Shown here: positions 41,041 to 51,830 of the stretch, one piece after another | Layout of the letters: every line of letters starts with the position of its first letter | Numbering within the stretch: position 1 is the stretch's first letter | Source of the DNA: Tillus elongatus | Taxonomy: Eukaryota > Arthropoda > Insecta > Coleoptera > Cleridae | DNA: 64,000 bases | Direction of reading: 5' to 3' | Assembly: GCA_964006375.1 (NCBI GenBank) | Contig: OZ023264.1 | Coordinates: 14,084,225 to 14,148,224 of the forward strand | Made by a program: the position numbers and the translations under genes | Notes under the pieces: model-generated | The model's input: only the letters and a program-made list of their open reading frames with translations | Databases searched by the model: none | What the model was told of the DNA's origin: nothing

Positions 41041-41386
41041 ACCTCGGTGGTTCAGGGGTAAGGACGTGTGCCTCTGAACCGAAGGGTACTGGGTTCGATC
41101 CCAGGGTTCTCCTTTCACTTTTTTAGTACAAACTGTAACATTAACATCAACCGAGGTTCTGGCATTGTATTTGAGCAAGTTGAATGTCTGCACGTTCCGC
41201 CCTTCGGAGAGGGCGTAAATCCTATGATCCCGTGTCCATGCGATGTTGGGCACGTTAGCCTCCTTACAGAAAAGCAGGGGTTCGGCAAAATATCCAGGAT
41301 AGTGAGATAAAACTGCTCCCTGGCGTCGGTAATTGGCCATAGTCGCGGAAATAGGCCGACGTTAAAGAAACAAAAACACACACTTT
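41041..41386 (+). mobile_element. tRNA-derived SINE, copy 2
   Basis: The head ACCTCGGTGGTTCAGGGGTA ... TGGGTTCGATCCCAGGG holds A- and B-box-like pol III promoter sites. The body has TTGAGCAAGTTGAATGTCTG, GCACGTTCCGCCCTTCGGAG, CCATGCGATGTTGGGCACG and CTGGCGTCGGTAATTGGCC. The 3' end is GACGTTAAAGAAACAAAAAC with a short CA tail. A possible imperfect target duplication TT(C/T)AACTGA lies at 41027-41035 and 41384-41392. Confidence 0.85.
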
Positions 41387-41392
41387 AACTGA

Positions 41393-41756
41393 TGTCGCGG
41401 TCTATATAAAGTTCCGAAAAAATATCGTCAAAATGACGTCAGGTCTTTGCTGGGTACCTACACCTAGAAAGTGTCGTCGACTTATGCATATTAGGCATGC
41501 TAATAGAACTTATTCTGTATGGTCATATTTTATAAAGTTGTGACTACAATGGATTTTCAAGTCAGAATTGCAACCATGCATTTGATCCTCAAAGGCAAAA
41601 TCCCCCTCCATAAATACCCCTTTAAATTAGATAATTATTGTTATGGGCCATTGATATGCAAAAAGGAACCAATAACAACAAATTAAGCAAATGTGTTTGA
41701 CGTACAAGATCCACTAGCTGCAGCTTCAACCCACCAACCCATCAACAAAGTAAATT
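41393..41756. other. No gene or repeat recognised
   Basis: Mixed-composition unique sequence. Confidence 0.45.
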
Positions 41757-41837
41757 TGTGTGTGGGCGGGTGCGCGCACGTGCGTGTTTGCGTGCGGGTG
41801 TGTGCGCGTGCGAGCACGTGTGTGTGTGTGTGTGTTG
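41757..41837. repeat. Alternating GT/GC tract
   Basis: About 80 bp dominated by alternating purine-pyrimidine GTGTG, GCGCGCACGTGCG and a final (GT)n run. Such tracts are prone to Z-DNA. No coding meaning. Confidence 0.8.
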
Positions 41838-41914
41838 GTGTTGAGTAGTTTCACTTTTAAGATAAATTAGATAGCCACAGAGAGGAAAAAAAATTGAATG
41901 GAATAAGAAAGCTC

Positions 41915-42373
41915 GGGACGCAGCAAGTGCGTTATGGTAGTGAATTTTTATTAAATGCTTCAAATTTGAATAACTCAATTTTCTATAAACATAGAAAGTT
42001 TAATGTTGGTATGTAGTAAGGTGTTTCCTAGGGCAAGATATCCGCCAAATTTCATTACAATAACTTTGTAATTTTCGGAGAAAAAAATTTTTTCGAAAGA
42101 AAATTTAAAATTTGAATAATTCAATTTTCTATAAACTTAGAAAGTCTAATTTTGGTACGTAGTAAAGTCTCTCCCAAGCCAACATATATAGTAAATTTTA
42201 TTAAAGTAGATGTGTTATTTTCGGAGAAAAAAAATTTGTTTGAAAGAAAACTTAAAATTTTTCCGGAAAACCTGTTCCGATTTTCCTGGCTAACGAACTC
42301 ATCCAAGCCAATAATAAAAGAAAGGCACTTGCCGAGTTTAATTGAAATTGGTTAATTATTTATTAAGTTATCA

Positions 42374-42460
<87 letters not shown>

Positions 42461-42583
42461 CATATAAAAATTGAAACTTGCCCCGGATATGGGTACTAGG
42501 GGTCCTAGTTCGCGCTCATTTGAAAAAATCACCATCGATACCTCTCTCTTAGTGAATTTTTTAAAATAAAAATTCACTAAAAC
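41915..42583 (-). repeat. TAH element copy 16, reverse, (TA)n 42380-42459
   Basis: Full-ended copy of the duplicated-body subfamily: GGGACGCAGCAAGTGCGTTA to AAAATTCACTAAAA, with TTAAGTTATCAGACGGATAT before the array and CCCCGGATATGGGTACTAGG after it. Confidence 0.85.
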
Positions 42584-42725
42584 CTAGAAAACCGTAGATT
42601 TATTATTTTTCAATGCAAACAATGTAGTGTAAATATTATTATATGGTAAATAAATTCTTCCAAACAACATTTTCAATTATTTAAGGCTTGCGTAGTTCCA
42701 GAGTAAGATCGAAAAAATAAAAGTC
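42584..42725. other. Short spacer
   Basis: AT-rich, no feature. Confidence 0.5.
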
Positions 42726-43074
42726 TGGACGCAGCAAGTGCGTTATACTAGTGAACTTTTAAAAGTAATGATCTGATACCAAACATTGTTTTAAATTAAA
42801 TACCTATATTTTTTTCTCTTGCACCGTAGAGATATAAAATTGGTATGTAGTTTACTTTTTATAACAGAAACCTACGCACCCAATCTGGTTACCATAGCTT
42901 TCTTATTTTCTTAGATATTTTTTTGCGAAAGAAAACCCCAAATTTTTCGGGAAAAATCTGGTCCGATTTTCCTGGCTAACGAACCTATCCAAGCCACTTG
43001 CAAAAGGAAGGTACGTGCCAAATTTTATCAAAATCGGCCCGTTATTTTTTGAGTTATAGGTGTGATACCTACAG

Positions 43075-43168
<94 letters not shown>
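42726..43168 (-). repeat. TAH element copy 17, reverse, distal end missing, (TA)n 43079-43168
   Basis: GGACGCAGCAAGTGCGTTAT, shortened body, CCTGGCTAACGAACCTATCC, GAGTTATAGGTGTGATACCT and TA array. The hairpin end is absent; GGAATATTGCACTACACTGC follows instead. Confidence 0.8.
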
Positions 43169-43170
<2 letters not shown>

Positions 43171-43351
43171 AATATTGCACTACACTGCAATCACTTTTAA
43201 ATATACACTTTATTTGTTTGCTGTACGTTTGTGCTTTCTTATTGGTTTGCGCGGACCGCAGTTTCGTGTGTATCGGTCTCCTGTCTTGGTCACTGTGGTT
43301 TGATAATTTGTAATAAATAAATTTGTAATAAAGACCATACAAATAGACAAA

Positions 43352-43974
43352 TAGACAAATCTCAATTGGCACGAACGTGTCACATCAATTGCAGAAGCGG
43401 CTGCTAATAAATTAGGTTTCTTCTTCCGGGATCGGAAATACTTTTCAGCAGCTAATCTCTATACCGTATATACTTCACAAATAAGGCCAAACCTCGAATA
43501 CTGCTCCCACATCTGCGGTACCGTTTCCGCTTTTACACTCGCTATCCTGGACTCTATTCAAAACAGAGCTATACGTCTCATCGGTGACCCTTCGCTCACC
43601 CAAAGGCTGCCATCCCTTGCCCACCCACGTGCCATTGGTGACCTGTCTCTCTATTTTATAGATATCTGCACGGGCATTGCTCAGAGGAGCTTTCTTCCAT
43701 AGTTCCTCCACCTGCTGCCCCCAACAGATCTACCAGGGGAACAGAGCAAATGCACCCTTTTACTGTCCAGGTCACCAGACATAGAACATCTTGTTATGCC
43801 CGCTCTTTTGTCCCGAGGACTTCCAAGTTGTGGAATTCCTTGCCGGCACATGTTTTTCCTTCTCCTCCGAACCTCCAAACCTTCAAGTCCAGAATTAACA
43901 AGTTGTCTCTTTCCCCCTTGTCGACACCCACGTACAATAGTATTTAGAGTGTGAGCTCTCGTGGTGTGTTGTTG
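43352..43974 (+). mobile_element. NLR-1 retrotransposon, copy b (3' fragment)
   Basis: 5'-truncated copy carrying only the post-RT domain: ATCTCAATTGGCACGAACGT onward, IRPNLEYCSHIC, IQNRAIRLIGDPSLTQRLPS, then SFVPRTSKLWNSLPAHVF. Ends CTCTCGTGGTGTGTTGTTG like copy a. Short truncated copies of this type are the usual product of incomplete reverse transcription. Confidence 0.88.
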
Positions 43975-44439
43975 AAATATATTTAAAAGAACACAAAACA
44001 CACTAAATAACTCACAGAAGTGCCAGGGCACTTTTGCGTGAGTTTTTTTTTGTGACAAAGATACGTCGCCACAATAGAAATATATCCCAGATGAGGAGAG
44101 ATAAGACACAGCCAGCATACCCTTTTAAACTTTTTTCCTTAGTCTGTTAAATGGCAATAGTAAATTATTCACTTCATAAGGAGTCAGTGCAATTTAGCGC
44201 TATCATAATCTTTTTCTAGATAAGCGTGTTTTAGGCTACACATACATTGACACACGCAAAAATACAGACAAAACCATTAATAAATTAATAAAATTGAAAT
44301 TAACATCTGAGCTATAATTTACAAGAATTTGCAGGTGATATTTAGAACCGTCACACACCCCCATTCATTCCCTACCCCCTGAGGCGATTTTACCCAAAAA
44401 TAATCCTTACCGTTCGTTTGCCGGGTGCTAACTGTGTAA
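43975..44439. other. No gene; left flank of the Harbinger element
   Basis: Unique sequence with an imperfect hairpin (CTCACAGAAGTGCC / GGCACTTTTGCGTGAG) near 44010-44042. Ends in the TAA (44437-44439) that is duplicated at 48557-48559. Confidence 0.5.
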
Positions 44440-44471
44440 AGCCGGCATCCAACGGCGCGTGGCTTGGCGAG
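44440..44471 (+). repeat. Harbinger left terminal inverted repeat
   Basis: Begins AGCCGGCATCCAACGGCGCG and ends CTTGGCGAG. Preceded by target-site TAA. The single mismatch with the right end is an A for C at position 12. Confidence 0.95.
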
Positions 44472-44765
44472 CTTGGCGCGCGATTTAGCGAGCCACGCGT
44501 CGTGGGAATGAGAACGCTCGTGCGTGCGACAAGCTTTACGGCGCGGCTCGGCGTTCCCGTCAGTTGTCGGTAAATTTGGCACGAGTCAAAGGATGGACGA
44601 GCATCGTAGGCTCGACTTGTCCGAGCTTGCTCAAATCCGATCCCACCATTCCCACGTAGGCTTGGATAAACGAAACTTTTTCGCAGTTTCAGTAGCGTTC
44701 TTTATATTATCGTGGAGAAAGGTGGTTTTAAATAGTCGGGTCTAAATTTTTTAATTTCTCGAATA

Positions 44766-47302
44766 ATGGAGTGGTCAAATGAACTTGTGATAGAATTTTT
44801 GGAACTTTACGAAGGAGAACCAGCAATTTGGAATCCAAAGGACCCAAACCACAAAAACCGAAATTTAGTTCATGATAGTTGGAAAAGAATTGAAGCTAAT
44901 TTAAGTGTAAAATGCACTGTGGCGGAACTTAAAAAGAAAAAAGATGCATTGATGGCAACTTTTAGGAAACTCTTCCAAAAAGTAAAAGCAACCACTGGAA
45001 CCGGCACAGGGACTAACGAAGTTTTTAAGCCAGACTGGTTTGCATATGAATATATGCATAGATTTTTACATGGAATATACAAACCCAATGAAACAACAAA
45101 TTCAGAGGTATGTTAATATATTTTATTAGTATATTAGTTACCTACAAATAATAAAGTTCAACAATTCTGGAAATAATTATTCTTTGAGATATTTTATTAA
45201 CACGAATAGTGTATACAGGGTGTCCCATAAATAATGGTACACAATGAAACTGCAGATTCCTCAGTTGAAAATGTCATTTATATTTAGTCTTAAAATTATT
45301 CAAAGAATATTCCCCTGAATTGTTTTAGATTTATTATATGTAGATAAGTGTTGCTTTTATTGACTGAACTTTTATTTATTTTCACCCAAGAAATGAAGGT
45401 TTTGAATACTTAAAGTAGGATCCAATCTCTCTCAAACCAATATCCGGATAATAATGAAAGTTTTAAAATATTTATGTGGCTTTAGTTTTCCGAACTTTAA
45501 ACGTTATTTTGCCATGGTACAGCGCCTTGTCCTGAAAAATAATTCGCATAGCTGTCCCTTACTTCTTTGGCATCCTGTCCAGGTCTTCTAGCAACTTGTC
45601 GCAGAGGTAAGAATGAAGTCATCTTGTCATTTTCTGCCCTCCATGACCCAGGAATTATTTGACCATCAATATCATTGTCTAACAAATCCGGGGATAAATA
45701 CCTTGTGTTTGATGTTCTGCTGTTACGCAAGAAATTGTGAAGTAGCACACATGTCATAGTAATTTCTGTCACTCTATCTGGCTCGAGAAGCATAGGTTTT
45801 CTAAATATTCTAAAAACAGATGCCAATATTCCAAATGCGTTCTCTACGAGTCTGCGGGCGCGTGAAAGGCGATAGTTGAAAATTCGTTTTTGGCTGCCTT
45901 TGTCGTACATTCCCGGATATGGTTTTAACAGGTGAGTAGACAAAGCAAACGCATCATCCCCCACAAACACATATGGCAATGGCTCTTTAGATGAAGGTAA
46001 AGGTTCATCTGGAGGCAACATTAATTCATTTTTATCCAGCTTCTGAAATAGCGTTGTATTTCGAAATACCCCGCCATCACTAATCCTCCCTTGGCACCCA
46101 ATATCGACGTAAATAAATTCATAATTAGCGTTTACCAATGCCATGAGTACTACGCTAAACGTTCCCTTGTAATTGAAAAACTCGGTCCCGCTGTTCATTG
46201 GAGCTTCGATGACTATATGTTTCCCGTCTATGGCGCCCAAACAATGCGGGAAATTCCAATTCATCTCAAATTCTTGGGCTATTTTGCGCCATTCATCTGG
46301 TGTTTTGGGTAACTAAAAAAAATACATAATAAGGTAAAAAAAGTGCGAATAGCGCAAAACTTTTTTTTTCGGAAAGGCAGAATAGGTAGATAGTTATCGG
46401 AGCTACAAGGCAATCTTATACGTCTGAATAGCTGAAAATCGATAAGTGTATAAAAATTAATAGACAAAAGATAAAAACGCAAATTTTTCCAGATCGCCTT
46501 ATAGCTCAGAAATAATTTTATTACAGTTTTTTCCCAAATCTTTCATAATCCTGTTCATTATTTCTCTTTTATGCTTCAGGTAGTAGAGGACGTAGCGAAT
46601 ATAACAACTGAAAATACCGACCAAAACAAGCCTAATAGACCATCAGACGGGGAAAATAAAATAGAAAATAATTCTTCAAACTTAACAACAGCTCCATGTG
46701 CCACAAAGCCTACAAATGAAGCCAGTAAAGCTAAATCTGCTGTTGTAGTTGGACAAAAAGGAAAAAAGAGAATGGCGCAAACTATGGCTGCTAATAATGA
46801 AACTCGCATGGAGGAAGCCTTCCAACTCTTAAAAAAAGTAGCTGAACCCGAACCAACCACTTCGGATGAATGTTCATTATATGGCGAGTTGCTTGCAACG
46901 AAATTAAGATCGTTAGATCCATTGACTAGAGGAATTGCAATGCTGGAAATCGACCAGTTAATGTTTGGCCATATCCATAAACAAAAATACTCATTCCATC
47001 AGGATCCCCAGTCTAATACCTCATATACTCCTTGGCCTGGTCAGCCCATGGGATACCCATCCACATCTAATCAACCCGTGGGATACCCATCCACACCTAA
47101 TCTGCTATCACCTCAGTGTTCGGACTCTCGTCCGGTATCTGCAACAAGTTATTTTTCTCATTCATCAGCGAGTACTTCTGCCTTAGCAGATTATGTCGCC
47201 TCACCTTCAAATAAGGATACTGAAGAGTCCCACGACAATCCACGTGACACGAGCCAAGACCACGACTTATTAGATTTAGATTCACACATGCCTTTTGTAT
47301 AG
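44766..47302 (+). CDS. Harbinger-encoded MADF/BESS protein (two exons)
   Basis: Exon 1 44766-45107 (114 codons), donor GAG/GTATGT; exon 2 46580-47302 after acceptor TTTATGCTTCAG; joined in frame to 354 residues. Residues about 6-103 form a MADF (Myb/SANT-like) domain (LVIEFLELYEGEPAIWNPKD, WFAYEYMHRFLHG) that binds DNA. Around residues 210-240 is a BESS-like motif (YGELLATKLRSLDPLTRG, IDQLMFG) for protein-protein contact, followed by a Pro/Ser/Thr-rich tail. Partner proteins of this type bring the transposase to the element ends and the nucleus. Exon 2 lies inside the transposase intron on the other strand. No stops in either exon. Confidence 0.9.
45108..45496. other. Harbinger MADF-gene intron, plus side
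   Basis: AT-rich. Contains GTATACAGGGTGTCCCATAA at 45211-45230, which resembles a mariner-type terminal repeat; no partner seen inside the element. Confidence 0.5.
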
Positions 47303-48292
47303 TTATATTTAAGAGTGACCATGAGTGTTTATTTCAGTTACCATTAGTGTTTATTTCAGTTAACATTCCTTAATAAAAAGATAAACATACTTACGATTAT
47401 TTTATCTTTGAGTTCCTTATTCAGCGCTCTGCATACATCCTGAACACATCTTGACACCGTTTGAGCCGAAAATTTAAACAAGTACGACAAACTTGCAAAG
47501 CTGTCTCCAGTAGCCAAGAATCTTAAAGTTACAGCCAGTCTCTCTTGAATAGGTATACTTTCCCTCATATTTGTGTTCTTTTTGGCTATAACTGGGCCAA
47601 TTTTATTTAGCAAAAATTCAAAATCTGTTGATGACATTCGACAAAAATTTTGAAAATAATTTGATGGTTCACGACGTAAGTCGCCTAACATGTCTGTGAC
47701 ATTATATCTGCAAAAAAACTGACATTATATCTCCATTCATTAAATGGACGTTAGGTAGGTACTACTACTTAAATGCAAATTGTTTTATTTTTAACCATAC
47801 AGGATGGGGACTTTAACTGAAATAAATTCATTTAAAATTCAGGTATTTGTTTTTTTGAAAAACGCTCGGAACCGTTGACTTTTCATTTTAGTTGCCGTTT
47901 TTTTGATGATTATTTGATGTATATGATATGGGGACTCTAAAAAAAGGTATAATAGCTCATTTAATTCATATAATATTATTATAACAATTAATATCGATAA
48001 TAGTAATGGTTGAAAATACAATAGTATACATATTTCGGTTGAAAGTTTTCATAATTGTCTCGAGAATTGGTTGACCTCGACGATTCGCACCTTGGTCCCC
48101 TCGACAGTAATGAAACACTTCCCACCTCGATATGTAATATACTATTACTTACCTATTTCGACTTTTATATAAAGAGGCCACCCACCATCGTCTTTTTCTT
48201 TTTTCTTTGTTTTTTTTTAAATTATGTTCAATGCCCATAATAATAAAACTTGCTGCACAGGCAGCAATACGCCGTTTTTGTTGCAAACTCAT
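45497..48292 (-). CDS. PIF/Harbinger DDE transposase (three exons)
   Basis: Exon 1 48292-48153 (starts MSLQQKRRIAACAASF; basic KRRWWVASLY), donor GTAAGT; exon 2 47707-47395 (acceptor TTTTTTTGCAG; LRREPSNYFQNFCRMSS, a fold with helix-turn-helix-like SYLFKFSAQTVSRCV), donor GTAAGT; exon 3 46312-45497 (acceptor TTTTTTTTAG; LPKTPDEWRKIAQEFE). Phases fit, giving 422 residues without a stop, within HARBI1-family range. Catalytic residues: Asp in GAIDGKHIVIEAP, Asp in YVFVGDDAFAL, Glu in RRLVENAFGIL. It would excise and insert the element at TWA sites. The internal Met at 47691 is not the start, as an upstream exon supplies the conserved basic N-terminus. Confidence 0.92.
47303..47394. other. Convergent gap between MADF stop and transposase exon 2
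   Basis: Contains an imperfect duplication of GTGTTTATTTCAGTTA (twice between 47325 and 47360). A likely 3' UTR/poly(A) region for the MADF transcript, with TTAATAAAAAG at about 47369. Confidence 0.5.
47708..48152 (-). other. Transposase intron 1
   Basis: AT-rich, bounded by GTAAGT at 48152-48147 and TTTTTTTGCAG ending at 47708. No other feature seen. Confidence 0.7.
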
Positions 48293-48524
48293 TTCTTGTT
48301 CTTTCCTTCACGATGGCTACCTACTCCTGCCACAGAATACACTGCACTGCTTTCACTGCTAAGCAACTTGGCAAGTCCAGATCAACGGTTAAAAAAATAA
48401 CGGTCGTGCGCAATTCAGCACTCGGCGAGTCCTTCCAGGCGCCGTGGGAAAGCAACCACGCTCGTTGATTTGCCACTTGGCAAACTGACTTGTCAACTTG
48501 CGAACTGACTTGCCAAGCCGATAA

Positions 48525-48556
48525 CTCGCCAAGCCACGCGCCGTGGGATGCCGGCT
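48525..48556 (-). repeat. Harbinger right terminal inverted repeat
   Basis: Plus strand begins CTCGCCAAGCCACGCGCCGT and ends GGATGCCGGCT. Followed by TAA at 48557-48559. Confidence 0.95.
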
Positions 48557-48559
48557 TAA

Positions 48560-48771
48560 CAAATTTGAAGACGATGTCTCAATTCGTTCTAAAGTTATCG
48601 TGGCTACAAACAGACAGTCGTACAGACCGACAGACGAAAAAATGTCGTTCCCAAATCATGTTTTCTATATGTTTTGACACTTTTTAAGACGTTTAAGCGA
48701 AAACAAATTTTTGAAGTTTTTGTCGCCCATGCGATACTTCCACACGTGACGATGTGGAAGTAAAATTAAAT
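48560..48771. other. Right flank of Harbinger; polypyrimidine/GACAGAC phrase
   Basis: Includes CAAACAGACAGTCGTACAGA and CCGACAGACG at 48608-48640, a phrase common near arthropod repeats. No gene. Confidence 0.4.
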
Positions 48772-48892
48772 TAACCCCGGATATGGGTTCTAGGGGCCCT
48801 AGTTCGCGCTCATTTCAAGAAATTTTTTTAAATTCAAAAGTCAGAATCTCGCCTTTAGTGAATTTTTTCTACGAAAATTCGCTAAAAACACA
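48772..48892 (-). repeat. TAH end fragment, reverse
   Basis: Only the CCCCGGATATGGGTTCTAGG block and terminal hairpin AGTGAATTTTTTCTACG / CGAAAATTCGCTAAAA. No TA array. Confidence 0.8.
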
Positions 48893-49217
48893 GAGGTAAA
48901 ATGTTACTCTTGCTGTTACAAACTACAAAGAATTAGGTACCAATAAAATTATATATGTTTCGATGGGTTAGTTCCCTTTTGCATAACCACATAAGAAATG
49001 AAGTAACGCCTGAATATCGTTTTGCTCTCCAGTGAGAGTCTTTTGTTAGGTTGTTTACTATGATCGGTTTAATTTCCGTGTTAAATAAAGAGGAGTCTTT
49101 TGATATAATGAAGTTTCCGTAACAACACATCCACAAACAAGTCAGCTACCGAAAATAATGAAACTACACAAATCAGACTATATTTAAAAGTATTGGTTCT
49201 CTAAGAATAAAAAAGTC
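48893..49217. other. No gene recognised
   Basis: AT-rich unique sequence. Confidence 0.5.
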
Positions 49218-50462
49218 TCAACGCAGCAAGTGCGTTATGGAAGTATTTTTCATAAAAATGTTTTTAATAACAAATGCGATCATAGGCATCAATCTGATTA
49301 CCGTATAGCCTATGTAGTAGAAACAATGTACTATGTCTTATCAAAATTACTTATTGTATCAAAATGGACAAGAATCTTCCAAAAATAAACTTGTGTGTGT
49401 GTGTTTTGTTTCTATTTCCGCGACTATGGCCAATCACCGACGCCAGGGAGCAGTTTCACCTTACTATCCTGGAAATTTTGCCAAACCACTGCCTTTCTGT
49501 AAGGAGGGTAGGGATCTTTAACGTGCCCAACATCGCATGGACACGGGACCGACGGCTTTACGCCCCCTCCGAAGGGCGGAACGTGCAGACATTTAACTTG
49601 CTCAAATAAAGTTTGTACTGAAAAAGTGAAAGGAGTACCCTGCGATCGAACCCAGTACCCTTCGGTTCAGAGGCACACGTTCTTACCCCTGAACCACCGA
49701 GGTTCTTAAAAATAAACTTAAATGTTGGTTTCCTAGCCAACAATTCTTACGTTAATCGCAAACTGAGTTATTGAAATTTAATAAAGGATTTAATGAAAAT
49801 TCGCTACCAAAACGCACTTCTGCGTCCAAATTTTTTTCTTACAAACATGCATCATATTTCGATAGAAAATGCAAAAATGCAATAACGAATTTGTTCTGCG
49901 AAAATTAGCTAAAAATTATAGACTGTTAAATCATAAACTTCACTAAACATACAGCGAAAACATCAACTTAACTAAACCGACAGCCAAAGCATCAGAGAAA
50001 GGGCCTATTTGAAATGAATTTTCTGTAAATATTTTAGTAAAATGAAGGGCAATGACGGTTGAAGCTAAAACTTAAGGGTTCGCAGAACACTCTTCTCGCA
50101 ACATTTTCTTTTCACAATTGGTATTTGTTTCACGTTCTTCACCTAAACATTGACAATTTTGACGTTTCAAATCGCGACTTTGACGTTTCGAGGAAAACTC
50201 CAAAATTGCTTCTTTAACTGACCATAACTTTTTTGCCTCTAAACTTAGAGATCCAAATTTTGGTACATGGTTCACTCTTTATAATACAAACACGCGTATC
50301 AAATTTGGTTGCCCTTACTTTGCTATTTCCGGAGATTAATTTGTTTTGAATGAAACCACAAAATTTTCTGGGTCGAATTTGCTGGCTAACGAACTTATCC
50401 AAGACACTTACAAAAGGAAGGTACTCACCAAATTTGATCAAGATCGGCCCATTTTGAGTTAG
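49218..50462 (-). repeat. GCAG MITE (interrupted by SINE) plus TAH body, reverse
   Basis: The MITE starts AACGCAGCAAGTGCGTTATG at about 49221 and ends CGCACTTCTGCGTCC at about 49826, with SINE copy 3 inserted inside. TAH body follows (AGAGAAAGGGCCTATTTGAA, GCTGGCTAACGAACTTATCC) and is cut by GFB copy 3 at about 50463. Confidence 0.8.
49393..49707 (-). mobile_element. tRNA-derived SINE, copy 3, with 12-bp target duplication
   Basis: Target duplication AAAAATAAACTT at 49381-49392 and 49708-49719 is exact and fixes both ends. On the minus strand it reads tRNA-like head AGAACCTCGGTGGTTCAGGG, box B GGTTCGATCGC, TTGAGCAAGTTAAATGTCTG, ATGCGATGTTGGGCACGTTA, TGGCGTCGGTGATTGGCC, then GAAACAAAACACACACACAC. 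Length 315 bp with a CA-repeat tail. Close to copy 2. Confidence 0.95.
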
Positions 50463-51135
50463 TAAAAAGAAAATATGAGCAGAAAATGCGAATAAAACGG
50501 GCTTGAAAGTTGTCTTTTTCACATCTTGAAGCCATATCCCCCTTAAACCCTGCCTACCCCACACAGCACCCCTATTAACCCAGGTGCCGTAACTTCCTTG
50601 GCGGGTATGAACAAGAAGTTTTTGTTGTGGTTTATGCAGCGAGGGAAGTTGTATGCACACGAGGGGGGAAGGAAAATGCCTACGACGAAGCAGCCCCCTC
50701 CCCCTCCCGCTTGACTTGTGGTAAGGTTGTGGGGTTGGGGGTGGCTGCTTCGTCGTGGGGATTTTCCTTTCCCCCTCGCGTGCATACAACACCCTCGTTG
50801 CATAAACCACAAGAAAAATTTCTTGTTTATACCCGCCAAGGAAGTTACGGCACTTGGGTTAATAGGGGTGCTGTGCGGAGTAGGCAGGGTTTAAGGGGGA
50901 TGTGGCTTTAAGATGTGAAAAAGACAACTTTCAAGCCCGTTTTATTCGCATTTTCTGCTAATGTTTCCTTTTTACTACCTACCCCGCCCAGCACCCCTAT
51001 TCCTCCTGGACCCGTAACTTCCTTGGGGGGTGTGAACAAGAAATTAGTCTTGGGGTTTGTGGATCCTGGGGGGGCTAGCAGGTTTCTGAAAACAGTTTTT
51101 TGAAAAGCGTTCGGGAGCTAATCTGAAAATTTACC
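50463..51135. repeat. GFB palindromic foldback element, copy 3 (left end missing)
   Basis: Same landmarks as copies 1 and 2: TATGAGCAGAAAATGCGAAT, TTTTTGTTGTGGTTTATGCA, a mirrored centre around 50705, CAAGAAAAATTTCTTG, right end ATTTACC. The left GGTAAATTT end is lost where it meets TAH sequence. Confidence 0.85.
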
Positions 51136-51830
51136 GAGAATTTGCTACCAAAACGCACTTACTGTGATCAATTTTTTTTCTTATAAACGCATCATATTTC
51201 GATAAAAAATGCAAAAATGCATTAACAGATTTGTTCTACGAAAGTTAGCTAAAAAAATTATAGACCGTTAAACCATAAACTTCACTAAACCTACAAATAA
51301 ATATCCAAAAAAGCATCAACTTAACTAAATTGACAGCCAAAGCATCAGAGAAAGGGTCTATTTGAAATGAATATTCTATAAATATTTTAGTAAAATGAAG
51401 GGCAATGACGGTTGAATCTGAAACCTAAGGGTTTGCAGAACACTCTTCTTGCAACATTTTCTTTTCACAATCGGTATTTGTTTCACATTCTTTGCTTAAA
51501 CATTGCCAATTTTGACGTTTAAAATTGCGAGTTTGACGTTTTGAGGAAAACTCCAAAATTTTGTTTCTTTAACTGCCCACAACTTCTTTGTCTTTAAAGC
51601 TAGGGACCTAAATTTTGGTACAGAGTTCACTCTTTGTAATACAAACACGCGTGCCGAATTTGCTTGCCCTTACTTTGTTATTTACGAAGATATGGATTTT
51701 TTTAGAAAGAAAACACAAAATTTTCCGAGAAAACCTGGTCCGATTTTCCTGGCTAACGAACTTATCCAAGCCACTTGCAAAAGGAAGGTACTCACCAAAT
51801 TTGATCAAGATCGGTCAATTTTTTTTAAAT
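51136..51830 (-). repeat. TAH element copy 20, reverse body, without (TA)n
   Basis: Starts with the tail of a GCAG terminus (GCACTTACTGTGATC), then the AGAGAAAGGGTCTATTTGAA, TGAGGAAAACTCCAAAATTT and GGCTAACGAACTTATCCAAG blocks. Ends at GATCAAGATCGGTCAATTTT before the array. Confidence 0.75.

Larger units (their letters stand above)
44440..48556. mobile_element. PIF/Harbinger transposon, apparently complete and autonomous
   Basis: 4117 bp. Terminal inverted repeats of 32 bp (44440-44471 and 48525-48556) starting AGCCGGCATCC match at 31 of 32 positions. Both flanks carry TAA, the 3-bp target duplication typical of the superfamily. It carries the two genes autonomous Harbingers need: a DDE nuclease (minus) and a MADF-type DNA-binding partner (plus), both fully open once introns are removed. 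Subterminal regions are rich in GGCGAG and TTGGCAAG motifs. Near-perfect ends and intact frames point to recent activity. Confidence 0.95.

Noticed and set aside
41041..41115. A functional tRNA gene (good B box GGTTCGATCCC)
   Set aside because: The same head followed by the same 240-bp body occurs three times, once with a 12-bp target duplication, so it is a SINE. I could not draw a proper cloverleaf with an anticodon stem.
47356..47691. Harbinger transposase starting at the Met at 47691
   Set aside because: An upstream acceptor at 47708 and a matching exon at 48292-48153 restore the conserved basic N-terminus in frame.
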